A stretch of DNA of 64,000 nucleotides, taken from NCBI GenBank assembly GCA_004017535.1, contig SAJS01000008.1:1-64000 (forward strand). The letters are read 5' to 3'. The DNA is from Mesorhizobium sp. (lineage in GTDB: Bacteria > Pseudomonadota > Alphaproteobacteria > Rhizobiales > Rhizobiaceae). The translations under genes and the position numbers were made by a program. The first letter of the stretch is position 1; the number at the start of each line of letters is the position of its first letter. Of the stretch, positions 9,601-21,400 are shown piece by piece. The notes under the pieces were generated by a model. The model saw only the letters and a program-made list of their open reading frames with translations, did no database searches and was not told the origin of the DNA.

Positions 9601-10373
9601 GCGGCGAGGGCCTGGTGGATGAAACCGGCATCATCGCCCATCTTTTTTAGGCACCGCGCCTCCTGGAGACGGGCGTTCCATGCCTCCTCGTCCCAGCCGC
9701 CCATCGCGGCGCGTTTGGCGTACGCCACCGCCGCTTCCGCCGTCCGCCCGGCATCACGATAGGATTGCGCCAGGTAGAACCAGTAGCGATGGTTTTCCGG
9801 ATCCTTGTCCAGAGCTCCCAATAGGAGCTTTATGTCACGCTCGAACTTGTCGACGCGGTTCGAACCAGTGGCATGGTCCTTGTACCAGATAGACCGCAGT
9901 TCGTGCACGCCATCAGGCACGTCTATGTATTCGTGGGTCACACCATGGTAGCGCGCACCCGATGTGCGCCTCACCAGACGCGTATTCCAGTAGGCAAGGC
10001 CGGACTCCGACTTTTGCAGGACCCGATAGCCCGGCGCATCGAGCTGTTCTCGAAACAGGTGATCCTCAATGACGAGCTCCATATCGGCGTCGTCGAAAAG
10101 CAGGTAGTCGTAGTCGAGGCTGGAGGCGTAGGCATGCTCGAGAGCCGCGTTACGTGCCTGCCCGAAATTGTGAAACGGAAATTCATGCAACTCGCCGGGT
10201 ATGTTGCGGGCAGCAAAGAAAAAGCGGATGAAATCCTGCGTCCCATCCGTCGAGCCGGTGTCGCCAATCACCCAGCAAGCAATGTGATCGGCGACCGCAC
10301 CGAGACAACGCTCAAGATTGGGCATCTCGTTCTTGACGATCATATTTAGGCAGAGACGTTTTGCGGTACTCAT
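6606..10373 (-). CDS. Multi-modular glycosyltransferase / propeller / glycosyltransferase / methyltransferase
   Basis: A 1255-aa protein with four recognisable parts. Residues 1-220 are a GT2 domain (LCLNMIVKNE, GDTGSTDGT, DDADM), followed by TPR-like helices to about 330. Residues 380-680 are beta-rich and resemble the glycosidase-type five-bladed propellers found beside GT2 domains. After a Gly/Pro/Ser linker, residues 730-1000 form a GT32-like transferase with DxD in GGLWMDSDIIML (Asp865-Asp867). Residues 1035-1250 resemble an O-methyltransferase (IGVDLTDFSS, DVIVDDGSHASFDEQ, YFIEDLDW). The start ATG at 10373 precedes the conserved GT2 N-terminus; an alternative is at 10400. First gene of the operon. 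Probably builds and caps (methylates) an oligosaccharide; the acceptor is unknown. Confidence 0.85.
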   Translation of the reverse strand: MSTAKRLCLNMIVKNEMPNLERCLGAVADHIACWVIGDTGSTDGTQDFIRFFFAARNIPGELHEFPFHNFGQARNAALEHAYASSLDYDYLLFDDADMELVIEDHLFREQLDAPGYRVLQKSESGLAYWNTRLVRRTSGARYHGVTHEYIDVPDGVHELRSIWYKDHATGSNRVDKFERDIKLLLGALDKDPENHRYWFYLAQSYRDAGRTAEAAVAYAKRAAMGGWDEEAWNARLQEARCLKKMGDDAGFIHQALAAFNARPQRAEPLYDLAHHYREKGMNDASVLFSEAGLAIKRPEQDILFLENFVYTAGLREEYSIAANYARDPARKDRGFAACNWLALDREIGDGPRDLARSNLYFYIRPANEIMPSFKARRIDFAAPKSYVATNPSVARLGEEIVLLQPAVNSTPTDAGQHATPGEAPITTRNFLLRLDGDLVTKGTREVLPPADLPSPAYNQALGFADMRLFAWRDKLWGIACVRQLTPEGWCEQVLARIEDTGLAPHTLTDWRVIHPAGQRQHEKNWMPLVEPGSDGSDLLRFVHRCDPTKILDENGRTVSEQAPVIAAPQFSGCSQAVVFDGGWLALVHEARARPNEGRHYHQHRFVWFDDGHRLTKVSRPFYFHDKGLEVAAGLAWHPDAKRLMISYGTGESESWIATVQADQVAPLLDDAAELASAMNIARLEPTPPLTSPGAGHSGGVRFGGSGSRPSGAEAPAEPKPFGFPSSQATEEFFRKFAPFLEAVDSPAERQRQSRDFDRRIAPFISDGAALPQIHCFYEVLSEKAEHRTLIAATASMRAAGHPVRVWSYSPKRLEFLLPHGVEVCAADDVMPRATFERIVAGSEIRYFSDVFRYAVLYEHGGLWMDSDIIMLRPFAFSGDHFFNLQWRGSHKGHFVCGNVIYAKPYSRHLRALYEMSIERFHATPGKEFGDIGPKLLSDYIASDAGSELHDQVFSPMFFNSIDWTETDRFEKPITELADYLNDDRVFAIHLWTARNEAPPHEKSAAFIAQLISPLEGFPPFTTLADKFNTDKNRHTGNRHCYARIYDRLLSARRLSMRRLMEIGLCRGLAERNQTETPSVALWQSYFPFCQVIGVDLTDFSSLNNERFRSFVCDQSSVEDLRRVAATIEARSLDVIVDDGSHASFDEQLTLREFFPLLAEDGWYFIEDLDWQPPGEDLTKITPTKALLREIKECGTARSVDPLGVSALAGQFAEILFFDSHYELDRAQLLGGLVAIRKRANPSYPHDSVARIGKAS

Positions 10374-11368
10374 TCGCTGGCTGTGGACCCCACAGAACAT
10401 TGTGCGCAGAGGCTTTGGTGATGGTCTCGCGGCGTCATATGAGACGGCGATTTATTCGGATACGCAACCATCCATATTCTTGCGGAACGCAGGAGCTGAT
10501 GCTTCGGTCGTTTGCATGATTTCGTAAAAGCACTGGAACGGGTTTTGCCCGGTCCGCTCCAATCTCGCTCTTTCCGTCCGGCATCTTCAGACATCCAACG
10601 GCGGCACCGCGCTCTGGATAGGCTCGCTGCAACTTCCGGACGAGCTCCTTGAACTGACCGGCACCAGCTGTTCGGCGGGCCGTGTTCGGAACCCTGCTGC
10701 ATTTTTTTGTTCCAAAGAGGGGCTCGATCTAAACCTCGGATTTCCCACGATGTTTGGACTTGGGCTTTGACCGCACCAGTGTTGCTGCTGTCGTAGAATT
10801 CGTAATTTGTTAACCAAGCCATTTACAAGTTTATAATTTTCGAATTTACTAATGTCTAATTAAGAGAGGGTAATCGCGGCCTGCGGGGAGACCGTCGGTC
10901 GGGATATCTGCGAAGCTTGGAGTCCGGAAGTAAAGCCACTTGCTGCGTGAGGGCGCAGCATCGTGGTCGACCGGGGTTCTGTCAGTCCTCGGTGCCTTCC
11001 AATTGTCCCCTCGCGAGCGGGTCGGTTCCCTCACTAGTCCAGTCGAAAGATTGCGACGCGTGTGTTGGAGTCCCCGGTGCTTCGAGTGATACCCTCCGCC
11101 CAACGCCCCTGTGCCGATGCGGCAGTCCGTGTGGCCGCACCCCCATTTAATCTGAACCTCTCAGCTCTCGTCGACTTGCGGGCAGCCGCCGGTCGCTCGT
11201 TTGCTGACGCGTTCCAACGAGTGAAATCACACCTCCGCAATCGGCCGATTTTCGGGATTCGCGAGCTTGAGCCACCTGGTTCGATTGCGGGCCCGCGGCA
11301 CCGACTGAAACACCGACATACGAAACGGACAAGCGGCGGCGCAGCCGCCAGCCAACCAGGAGGACGTT
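10374..11368. other. Long divergent intergenic region
   Basis: About 1 kb between the glycosyltransferase operon (minus) and the collagen-like protein genes (plus). Open frames exist on both strands but none has a ribosome-binding site plus recognisable motif. The part around 10820-10870 is AT-rich and is the most likely promoter zone. It could hold a small RNA or divergent regulatory sites that I cannot identify. Confidence 0.45.
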
Positions 11369-11683
11369 ATGAGTTATACGGCAGGCTTTGCGGTGATGGA
11401 GGTTACTGTTCGGGGCGTGTTGCCCATTGGCGATATGACCGAGAACGAAACCTATTTCATTCTCGATACGGCCAAGAACGCGATCGTTGGCCAGGTTGTC
11501 CTTCCTAAGGCCGTCAAGCGAAGCTTGGCCGTTGCGCTTACCGTGAAAGTCCCAAGCACCGCCCGATCGCTGGCAATTGGCACGTTTGGCGCTGGTGGGA
11601 ATTTTGAGGCCCCCAGCTTCCTCCGTGTAGAAACCCCTGCAGTCGGGCATCTTGGCGGTGCCGTCGGTGCGTCCGGAAGATGA
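11369..11683 (+). CDS. Small beta-domain protein related to the N-region of the collagen-like protein
   Basis: A 104-aa protein; the ATG is preceded by AGGAGG. It has no known family that I recognise. Its body aligns with residues ~180-260 of the next gene product. Here it reads VTVRGVLPIG..NETYFILDT..AIVGQVVLPKA..VALTVKVPSTAR; there it reads [41 protein letters not shown]. It therefore looks like a free-standing copy of the beta-sandwich-like domain that precedes the collagen stalk. It has no signal peptide, like its neighbour, so it may also be a type I substrate or an accessory subunit. Confidence 0.7.
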   Translation: MSYTAGFAVMEVTVRGVLPIGDMTENETYFILDTAKNAIVGQVVLPKAVKRSLAVALTVKVPSTARSLAIGTFGAGGNFEAPSFLRVETPAVGHLGGAVGASGR

Positions 11684-11718
11684 CTGCTCCCAAACCCCTT
11701 TTTGCGAGTGCTCGCTAG

Positions 11719-14853
<3,135 letters not shown>

Positions 14854-15042
14854 GTGGCGGTCGAGAAAAGCTCACGCGGGCCCTGCGGAAACGCCGGGCC
14901 CGCGTCCTCGCGTCTTGAATAGCGGGAAAGGCCTCGTGCCGCGGCCTTGTTCGCACTACAATAGAGTTGCCGGGCACCCACGCCGGCGCGGTCGTGGCGG
15001 CAGCGTTGTCGAACCCTCGCTTGCAGGCGGCAGGGGAAGCAG

Positions 15043-17346
15043 ATGGTGAGCGTTCCTCAATACACCGTAGCTCACCCGGTCCCAATCCGCACGGACATGG
15101 AAGCGGACGAGGCCGGGCAAGGTCACAAGGTCGGAGAGGGCCGGAACCCTGGCGATCCCACCGCTTTCGATCGGATCGGGCCGCGGGTCAAAGCAATGCT
15201 CCAGGTCGCCCGCTATCACGGGGTCGAGCTCGATCCTAATGAATTCAGGGCAACGAGCGAAGGGTCGTTTCCGACCGCTTCCGACCTCTCGCAGTGGGCC
15301 CAGGACGCCGGGATGTGGTCTCGTGCGTTGCGGATCCGCTGGTCGCATCTGTTGCGCTTTGAGCATGTGGGGCCAATCGTCCTCCTGTTTAATGATGGCG
15401 GAGCCGGTCTCCTCGTGGGGGCAAGCGCTCAACACAACCTCGTTTTCCTGAAGAGCGTCGACGCTTCCGATGACGCGGACGCTTTACCGATCGACGAGCT
15501 CCGCCTCGCCCAGGTGTGGTCTGGCGAGGCTGTCCTGTTGCGGGCGGCGCGGTCCTACGTCGCGGCGGACGCGCCATTCACGTTTGGTTGGCTGATCGAT
15601 CTGGTGCGGCTTGAGAGCCGCCCGCTGCGTGATATTGGCATCGCCTCGTTTACGCTCAGCATTCTTACAGTTCTGCCGCCTCTCATCGTAATGACGGTGG
15701 TCAACAAGGTGCTGCAGTTCAGCAGCGTTTCGACCCTGGTGCTTCTCTCGGCCGTGATCGCTGTTGTGTTCGCCTACGAGACGCTGCTCGGCCATGCTCG
15801 GCGGCTCATCGTCAATGTTGTCGGCACACGTCTGGACACGAAGCTCAATCTGCATGTTTTCGGCAGACTGTTGCGCCTGCCGCTCGACTATTTCGAGCGG
15901 CATCCTGCAGGCGAGACGATGTATCACCTTGCCCAGGTTTATCGCATTCGTGAGTTCCTGACCGGCAAGCTCCTCAGCACCTTCCTGGATCTGATCACGT
16001 TGTGCGTCCTGATCCCGGTCATCTTCTACATAAATCCCATACTGGCCTGGATGGTGCTCGCCTGCGCGGTCCTTATCATGGCGACGATCTTCGCCTTCCT
16101 TGCGCCGCTGCGTCGGCGTTATCAGCGCGTCGTGGACGCGGAGACCTGGAAGGCAGCCGCGCTCGGCGAGACCGTCGTCGGCATCAAGACAGTCAAAGCG
16201 CTCGGGCTCGAACCGCAGCGCAAGGCGCTGTGGGACGAACGGGTGGCCGACGCGGGCAAGGCGCGTCTCGCTTTTGGGGAACTGGCCAACTGGCCGCAGA
16301 CCCTCGTGACGCCGATCGAACGCGTCATGGTTCTCGGCACAATGCTCATCGGCGCCTATCTGGCGATGAACGACCGATCAGGCTACATGGTCGGCAGCCT
16401 GTTCGCTTTCATGATGATCGCACAACGCGTCGCGCAACCACTGGTCGGACTGGCACGACTCGTCGAGGATTATGAGGAGGTCAGCGCCGCGATCGGGGAA
16501 GCCGCTTCGGTTCTCAACCGGCCATTGGAGAGCAGTTCCAATTCTGCCGGCCTGCGGCCGAAGCTTGTCGGCGAAATTAAGTTCAGCGATCTGACCTTCA
16601 GTTACATCGGCACCAAAACACCTGCGCTTGACCGGGTCAGCTTCGACATTCCGGCCGGTACTATGTTCGGCATTGTCGGGCGCAGCGGATCGGGCAAATC
16701 GACCATCGCGCGCCTGTTGCAGGGAATAAACCGCGACTACAGCGGGTTCCTCAAGCTCGATGGGGTTGATCTCAAGGAAATCAACCTCCGTCATTTGCGC
16801 CAGGGACTGGGCGTCGTCCTCCAGGACAATTTTCTGTTCCGCGGCTCGATCAAGGACAACATCGTAGCAGGGCGTGCCGGGCTGACGCTGTCCGACGCCA
16901 TGCGTGCCGCTCAATTGGCGGGTGCTGCCGAATTCATCGAACGCATGCCGAACGGCTACGACACGTATATCGAGGAAGGTTCACCCAATCTCTCTGGAGG
17001 CCAGAAGCAGCGGCTGGCAATCGCTCGTGCGCTCATTCATGATCCGACGATCCTGATCCTCGACGAGGCGACGAGCGCGCTCGATCCGGAGAGCGAGGCC
17101 GTGGTGAGTGCGAACCTGATGCGCATTGCCAGCGGACGCACGATGATCATCGTTTCGCACCGGCTCGCCTCTTTGACCGAATGCGACCAGATCCTCGTCA
17201 TGGATCAGGGCAAGGTGCTAGATGTCGCTTCTCACCCGGTGCTTCTGGAGCGGTGCGGTGTCTATCGCCAGCTCTGGCTCCAGCAGAACCGGCATCTTGA
17301 CGGCCGACATGGCCGCCTGGCGGCCGTGCCGTCTCGACCCGACTGA
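15043..17346 (+). CDS. Type I secretion ABC transporter with C39-like domain
   Basis: A 767-aa inner-membrane exporter of the HlyB/PrtD class. Residues ~45-150 form a C39-peptidase-like domain. The position of the catalytic Cys is occupied by a non-Cys residue (VKAMLQVARYHG), so it is the inactive CLD type that docks substrates without cutting them. Residues ~180-460 hold the transmembrane domain. The ATPase has Walker A GRSGSGKST (residue 546 on), signature LSGGQKQR (about 650), Walker B ILILDEATSALD, and H-loop VSHR. The start ATG at 15043 follows GCAGGGGAAGCAG. It lies 189 bp after the collagen-like gene and is followed by the adaptor gene after 11 bp. No TolC gene is in the window. Confidence 0.93.
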   Translation: MVSVPQYTVAHPVPIRTDMEADEAGQGHKVGEGRNPGDPTAFDRIGPRVKAMLQVARYHGVELDPNEFRATSEGSFPTASDLSQWAQDAGMWSRALRIRWSHLLRFEHVGPIVLLFNDGGAGLLVGASAQHNLVFLKSVDASDDADALPIDELRLAQVWSGEAVLLRAARSYVAADAPFTFGWLIDLVRLESRPLRDIGIASFTLSILTVLPPLIVMTVVNKVLQFSSVSTLVLLSAVIAVVFAYETLLGHARRLIVNVVGTRLDTKLNLHVFGRLLRLPLDYFERHPAGETMYHLAQVYRIREFLTGKLLSTFLDLITLCVLIPVIFYINPILAWMVLACAVLIMATIFAFLAPLRRRYQRVVDAETWKAAALGETVVGIKTVKALGLEPQRKALWDERVADAGKARLAFGELANWPQTLVTPIERVMVLGTMLIGAYLAMNDRSGYMVGSLFAFMMIAQRVAQPLVGLARLVEDYEEVSAAIGEAASVLNRPLESSSNSAGLRPKLVGEIKFSDLTFSYIGTKTPALDRVSFDIPAGTMFGIVGRSGSGKSTIARLLQGINRDYSGFLKLDGVDLKEINLRHLRQGLGVVLQDNFLFRGSIKDNIVAGRAGLTLSDAMRAAQLAGAAEFIERMPNGYDTYIEEGSPNLSGGQKQRLAIARALIHDPTILILDEATSALDPESEAVVSANLMRIASGRTMIIVSHRLASLTECDQILVMDQGKVLDVASHPVLLERCGVYRQLWLQQNRHLDGRHGRLAAVPSRPD

Positions 17347-17357
17347 GCTGGCCGGCA

Positions 17358-18764
17358 ATGAGCAGCACCACTTATTCCACTCTTCCAGTTCACCGGCGCC
17401 GGCGAGATACGAGCGATCCGACCGCGCCGGCCATCCTCGAGTTCAAATGGCCGTCGACGGCGGTCGCCAATACACCGATTCCTTGGGTGGCACGCAGTGT
17501 CGTGTGGATCATCTCCAGCATGGTCGCCGCTTTGATTGCGCTCGCCGCGCTGATCCCCGTCGACCAGGTTGTCACGACACGGGGGCTTGTGGTTTCGCAA
17601 TCGCCCAACATCATCGTCCAGCCGTTGGAGACTGCGATCGTGCGGTCGATCGAGGTGCGCGAAGGACAGCGTGTGAAAGCCGGCCAGTTGCTGGCTCGCC
17701 TCGATGCCACCTTCGCTTCAGCGGACCTTACGGCGCTGGCCAGTCAGGTCACCACCCTCGAAGCCGAAGTGGCGCGCCTCAAGGCAGAGGCCGACGGCAA
17801 GCCTTTCAGCTATGATGGACTGGACCCAAGCTGGACACTGCAGGCCGCGATCTTCGATCGCCGCAAGGCAGTATACGATGCAAAGCTTGAAAGCTTCGAC
17901 AGGCAGCGTGACGAGTTGAGCTCCGTCATCTCGCGTTCACAATCCGACGCAGAGGGCTATCGGCAGCGTCTGGCGGTAGCGGCGTCGATCGAAAAGATGC
18001 GGCAGCAGCTCGAGGAGCGGGAGGTTGGGAGCCGTCTCAACACGCTTCTTGCCGAGGACAACTCGGCCGAGATGTCGCGCTCGCTGAACAACGCCGAGCA
18101 GACGACCGAGGCTGCCAAGCGCCAGCAGGCCGCGGCCGCAGCCGAGCGTGATGCCTACGTGCAGAACTGGCGTGCCGATGTCTCGCAGAGCCTTTCGGAA
18201 GCGAATTCACGGATGTCGGACGCGCGTGAGCTTCTAAACAAGGCGAAGCTGCGCAAGCAGTTGGTGGAGTTGAAGAGCGAAGCCGATGCGACTGTTCAGT
18301 CGGTAGCCAAGGTATCGGTGGGTTCGGTCCTGCAGTCCGGCGAGCGCCTGATCACACTTGTTCCAGCCGACGCGACGCTCGAGGTCGAGACCAACATCGT
18401 CGGGCGCAGCAGCGGCTTTGTCCATGTCGGCGACCCTGTGGCCATCAAGTTCGATACCTTTCCCTATTCGCAATATGGCCTGGCGCATGGCACCGTTCGC
18501 GCGGTCAGCCCAGACTCCTTTTCAGCCAGGGAACAGGCGCGCGATCCCAACAGTTCGCTGGCCATGCTGCCCTCCGATGCAGACCTGTTCTATCGCACCC
18601 AAATATCCATTGACGATGTGGCACTCCACGGTTTGCCGGCGGCCTTCGGGATCAGTCCGGGCATGCCTGTGACTGCTGACGTGAAGGTGGGCCGCCGCAC
18701 AGTGCTGAAATATCTGTTGGGTGCCATGCTGCCGATCGGACAGGAAGCGATGCGGGAGCCCTAG
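17358..18764 (+). CDS. HlyD-family type I secretion membrane-fusion adaptor
   Basis: A 468-aa periplasmic adaptor linking the ABC transporter to an outer-membrane TolC channel. It has one N-terminal membrane anchor (about residues 44-68). A lipoyl half-motif follows (VQPLETAIVRSIEVREGQRVKAGQ), then a long coiled coil (about 135-320). The returning lipoyl/beta-barrel part is SVLQSGERLITLVPADATLEVE..VGDPVAIKFDTFPYSQYG. It starts 11 bp after the transporter gene and ends directly against the next start codon, so it is co-transcribed with both. Confidence 0.92.
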   Translation: MSSTTYSTLPVHRRRRDTSDPTAPAILEFKWPSTAVANTPIPWVARSVVWIISSMVAALIALAALIPVDQVVTTRGLVVSQSPNIIVQPLETAIVRSIEVREGQRVKAGQLLARLDATFASADLTALASQVTTLEAEVARLKAEADGKPFSYDGLDPSWTLQAAIFDRRKAVYDAKLESFDRQRDELSSVISRSQSDAEGYRQRLAVAASIEKMRQQLEEREVGSRLNTLLAEDNSAEMSRSLNNAEQTTEAAKRQQAAAAAERDAYVQNWRADVSQSLSEANSRMSDARELLNKAKLRKQLVELKSEADATVQSVAKVSVGSVLQSGERLITLVPADATLEVETNIVGRSSGFVHVGDPVAIKFDTFPYSQYGLAHGTVRAVSPDSFSAREQARDPNSSLAMLPSDADLFYRTQISIDDVALHGLPAAFGISPGMPVTADVKVGRRTVLKYLLGAMLPIGQEAMREP

Positions 18765-20480
18765 ATGGCCATCCTCGACCGCCTGACTGCACGTGTTCAT
18801 CCCGCGCTGGCACTTCGCCGGGCAGTCCAACTCTCTGGCAGTGGCAAGCCTGCGGAAGCTTTTGCGCTGATGGCCATCGCAGCGCGTGGAGGCATTGTGC
18901 AAGCGCAATATCAGGTCGGCCGTTGCTACCTGGAAGGCATGGGCGTGCCGCCAAGCCATTCGGAGGGCGCGCGTTGGTTGCGGCGGGCAGCCGATCGCGG
19001 CAGCCCCGAAGCGCAGGTCCTCCTTGCTGCGCTGTGTGTAGCCGGGCTGGCGCCACAACAAATCGAGGCTGGTTCGGAAGGCTTGTTTGAACGAAATTCC
19101 TCGGGAGAAGCAGACTTCGCGGCAGCGTTCGACCTCGCGCAGAAAGCCGCCGAAGCCGGATCCGCTACCGGCCAGGCCCTGCTCGGCTATATACTGAACA
19201 AGGGTCCAAGGGCGATGCGCGATCTCGATGCGGCGCATGGCTGGTACGAAAAATCAGCTGCGGCCGGTTGCCCGGAAGGATGCCTTGGGCTGGCCCTTTC
19301 TCTAATCCGGTTGAGGCAGCCGGAGCAGAGAACCAGAATCGCCACAGAGCTTCGTCGGGCCGCGGATGCCGGTCTGCCGACGGCGATCTATCTGCTTGCC
19401 GTCCTCGCCGAGCACGGGATTGGAGTGCCTGCCGATCTGGATGCGGCTCAGAGGCTTTACAGCGAGGCGGCGGAGAGGGGGCTCGCATTCGCTCAATTCC
19501 GCCTCGGGCTGGCGCTCATCGAAGGTAGCCTGGTGGATCGAGATCCTGTCGCCGGTGAAGCGTGGTTGCGTCGCGCCGCGTTGGCTGGAAATGTCGATGC
19601 CGCTTATCGCTTGGGCGAACTGTATGCGAGCCGGCCTCGGCGGGATTTTGCCGAGGCAGCGATCTGGTACCGCCGGGCTGCCGATGGAGGTCACCAGCCG
19701 GCCTCACGTGCATTGGCCTCGCTCTATCTTTCGGGCAATGGTGTGGCTCTGGACGCTGAGGAAGGAACTCGCTTGCTGCGCTCCGCAGCAGCCAGTGGCG
19801 ATCGCCAAGCCCAAGTTGATCTGGCAAACCTTGTTCTTGAAGGCGCGGGCGAACCAGATGACGCTGTCGGTGTTGCTGGATGGTTTGGCGCAACCGCTTC
19901 ATCAGGCGATCTGGTTGCGGCGTTCAATCTCGGTCTCTGCTTTGCCGAAGGGGTTGGTGTCGGCAAGGACCAAGAGCGTGCGGCGCTTTGGATGGGGCGA
20001 GCGGCCGAAGGCGTTGCCGAGGCGCAATATATGTATGCCCGCATGCTTCAGGAAGGACGAGGCATGGCTGCCGATCAGAGGCAGGCTCGCGTCTGGTTTG
20101 AGCGGGCGGCAAAAGCCGGCATCGTGGACGCGCAGGTTGCCCTTGCCGAAATGCTTTACAACGGTCGTGGCGGAGAACGCTCCGTCGTTGCAGCGGCCCA
20201 TCTTTTCAAGCGAGCCGCTGCTGCTGGACATGCCGGGGCGATGTTTGCGATCGGAGTATTGTACGAGACCGGACAAGGGCTGTCGATCAATCAAAAGGCA
20301 GCTCAGGAATGGTTTGCAGCGGCCGCTGAAAGAGGCCACGGGCATGCGCAGCTCATGCTTGGCCGCTATCTCTCCAAAGGCATTGCCGGCGATCATGACT
20401 CGGCTGCCGCCCGCATCTGGCTCGAGCGGGCGGCTGCGCACGGTCTCCAGGAAGCCTCTGATGAACTCGCCGAGATATAG
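18765..20480 (+). CDS. Sel1-repeat protein of the type I secretion operon
   Basis: A 571-aa all-helical protein of about fourteen Sel1-like repeats, each with the A-x2-W(F/Y)xxAAxxGx2xAQ..LGxxYxxG pattern (for example ARWLRRAADRGSPEAQ, ARVWFERAAKAGIVDAQ). No signal peptide or membrane segment is visible, so it is probably cytoplasmic. The start ATG abuts the TAG of the adaptor gene. Sel1 proteins act as scaffolds; here it may chaperone the long collagen-like substrate or assist the exporter, which is inference from position. Confidence 0.85.
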   Translation: MAILDRLTARVHPALALRRAVQLSGSGKPAEAFALMAIAARGGIVQAQYQVGRCYLEGMGVPPSHSEGARWLRRAADRGSPEAQVLLAALCVAGLAPQQIEAGSEGLFERNSSGEADFAAAFDLAQKAAEAGSATGQALLGYILNKGPRAMRDLDAAHGWYEKSAAAGCPEGCLGLALSLIRLRQPEQRTRIATELRRAADAGLPTAIYLLAVLAEHGIGVPADLDAAQRLYSEAAERGLAFAQFRLGLALIEGSLVDRDPVAGEAWLRRAALAGNVDAAYRLGELYASRPRRDFAEAAIWYRRAADGGHQPASRALASLYLSGNGVALDAEEGTRLLRSAAASGDRQAQVDLANLVLEGAGEPDDAVGVAGWFGATASSGDLVAAFNLGLCFAEGVGVGKDQERAALWMGRAAEGVAEAQYMYARMLQEGRGMAADQRQARVWFERAAKAGIVDAQVALAEMLYNGRGGERSVVAAAHLFKRAAAAGHAGAMFAIGVLYETGQGLSINQKAAQEWFAAAAERGHGHAQLMLGRYLSKGIAGDHDSAAARIWLERAAAHGLQEASDELAEI

Positions 20481-20497
20481 CGGCGGGGTGTTGAGGC

Positions 20498-20647
20498 TCA
20501 GCTTCGTTCGCCCGAGTCTCGCATTTCCTCGATTTCTTCCGGCTCCTTGTCGTCCATCTCGGCGATCTCGTTGCGAGCCTTCTCGTTCGACTTGATCAGC
20601 TCCGGTCCGGCCGGCTTTCGACCCGCGCAAGGGCAATGACGTCGCAC
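20498..20647 (-). CDS. Possible small acidic protein (49 aa)
   Basis: A short minus-strand frame with a possible GTG start at 20647 and a strongly acidic C-terminus (EIAEMDDKEPEEIEEM). Its composition looks like a real protein, but there is no clear ribosome-binding site and I do not recognise the family. It may be a remnant of a longer gene. Confidence 0.3.
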   Translation of the reverse strand: MRRHCPCAGRKPAGPELIKSNEKARNEIAEMDDKEPEEIEEMRDSGERS

Positions 20648-20704
20648 ACCAAAACTGACGAAAATCAAACTCAACGCCGAAATTCTGGTGCACAATGAGC
20701 AGTC

Positions 20705-20905
20705 ATGTGGAAACCGATCCGGAGTGCCCCTTTTATTTGCGTGCTGGAGCTGGCGGTCATTAACGAGGACGGCGAGCACAAGTTGGTCTTCCCTTGCCGT
20801 CGCATCCCATCCGGTTGGCAGGACGCCAAAACCGGACGGCCCCTGGAGGTATATCCTACCCATTGGCGCGAATGGACACTACCTGACAGACAGCAGCTTC
20901 ACTGA
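20705..20905 (+). CDS. Conserved rhizobial small hypothetical protein (66 aa)
   Basis: Begins MWKPIRSAPF and contains LELAVINEDGEHKLVFPCRR and a C-terminal PTHWREW motif. This pattern (MWKPI..APF..DLELAV.., ..P..PTHWREW) recurs in small hypothetical proteins of rhizobia, in my recollection. Function unknown. It is monocistronic. Confidence 0.65.
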   Translation: MWKPIRSAPFICVLELAVINEDGEHKLVFPCRRIPSGWQDAKTGRPLEVYPTHWREWTLPDRQQLH

Positions 20906-21060
20906 GAAGCCGGTTGTACTATTCAGGCAACCGAGGGGGCGGCCTTAGAGCCCTTTTAATGACGCTTTCCATCATTCGGTCACCTCGCCCCCAGAACCTC
21001 GCTCCATATTTGAAGCGCGCACGCGAGCACAGGAGCCCGTCGGTACCTGAAGCGGCGCTT

Positions 21061-21086
21061 GGAACCTCTCGTGGTACGCGCACGTT
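21061..21086 (+). promoter_or_regulatory. Candidate EcfG (general stress) promoter
   Basis: GGAAC (21061-21065), a 17-nt spacer, then CGTT (21083-21086), matching the alphaproteobacterial EcfG consensus GGAAC-N16/17-CGTT. It lies 36 bp upstream of the small exported protein gene at 21122. Confidence 0.6.
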
Positions 21087-21121
21087 TGTCCTTAGGATTA
21101 TTATCTCAAGGAGGTAGTCCG

Positions 21122-21400
21122 ATGAATATCAAGATGTTCACACTGAGCGCCCTTGCGCTCGCGATGATGAGTGGTGCAGCAATGGCTGGGTCCACGTCTG
21201 CGCTCGACGACCCCGCCAAGATGTCGCCGTTCTTCACCGATGCCGGGATGAAGACTATGAGGTCGGAAGCCGATTTCAAGGCGGCCTGGATGGCGATGAA
21301 ACCTGACGAACGAACTGCAGTGCTGAAAGACTGCGGCGACACCACGCTCAACAAGGCGCATGCCGATTTCTGCGCCATGGCCAAGAAGATGGGTGGCTAA
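21122..21400 (+). CDS. Small exported protein (92 aa), stress-type
   Basis: The start ATG at 21122 follows a near-perfect AAGGAGG. An N-terminal signal peptide (MNIKMFTLSALALAMMSGAAMA) is predicted to be cut after the AMA, leaving a ~70-residue mature periplasmic protein with two cysteines (KDCGD, DFCAM). No known domain was recognised. The EcfG-type promoter just upstream points to induction in the general stress response. Confidence 0.75.
   Translation: MNIKMFTLSALALAMMSGAAMAGSTSALDDPAKMSPFFTDAGMKTMRSEADFKAAWMAMKPDERTAVLKDCGDTTLNKAHADFCAMAKKMGG

Noticed and set aside
7257-9650. 797-codon plus-strand frame opposite the large glycosyltransferase gene
   Set aside because: GC-rich shadow of a real minus-strand gene with recognised domains; its translation has no motif.
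10370-10822. 150-codon minus-strand frame upstream of the glycosyltransferase operon
   Set aside because: No ribosome-binding site, no recognised motif and overlapping frames in the same stretch.
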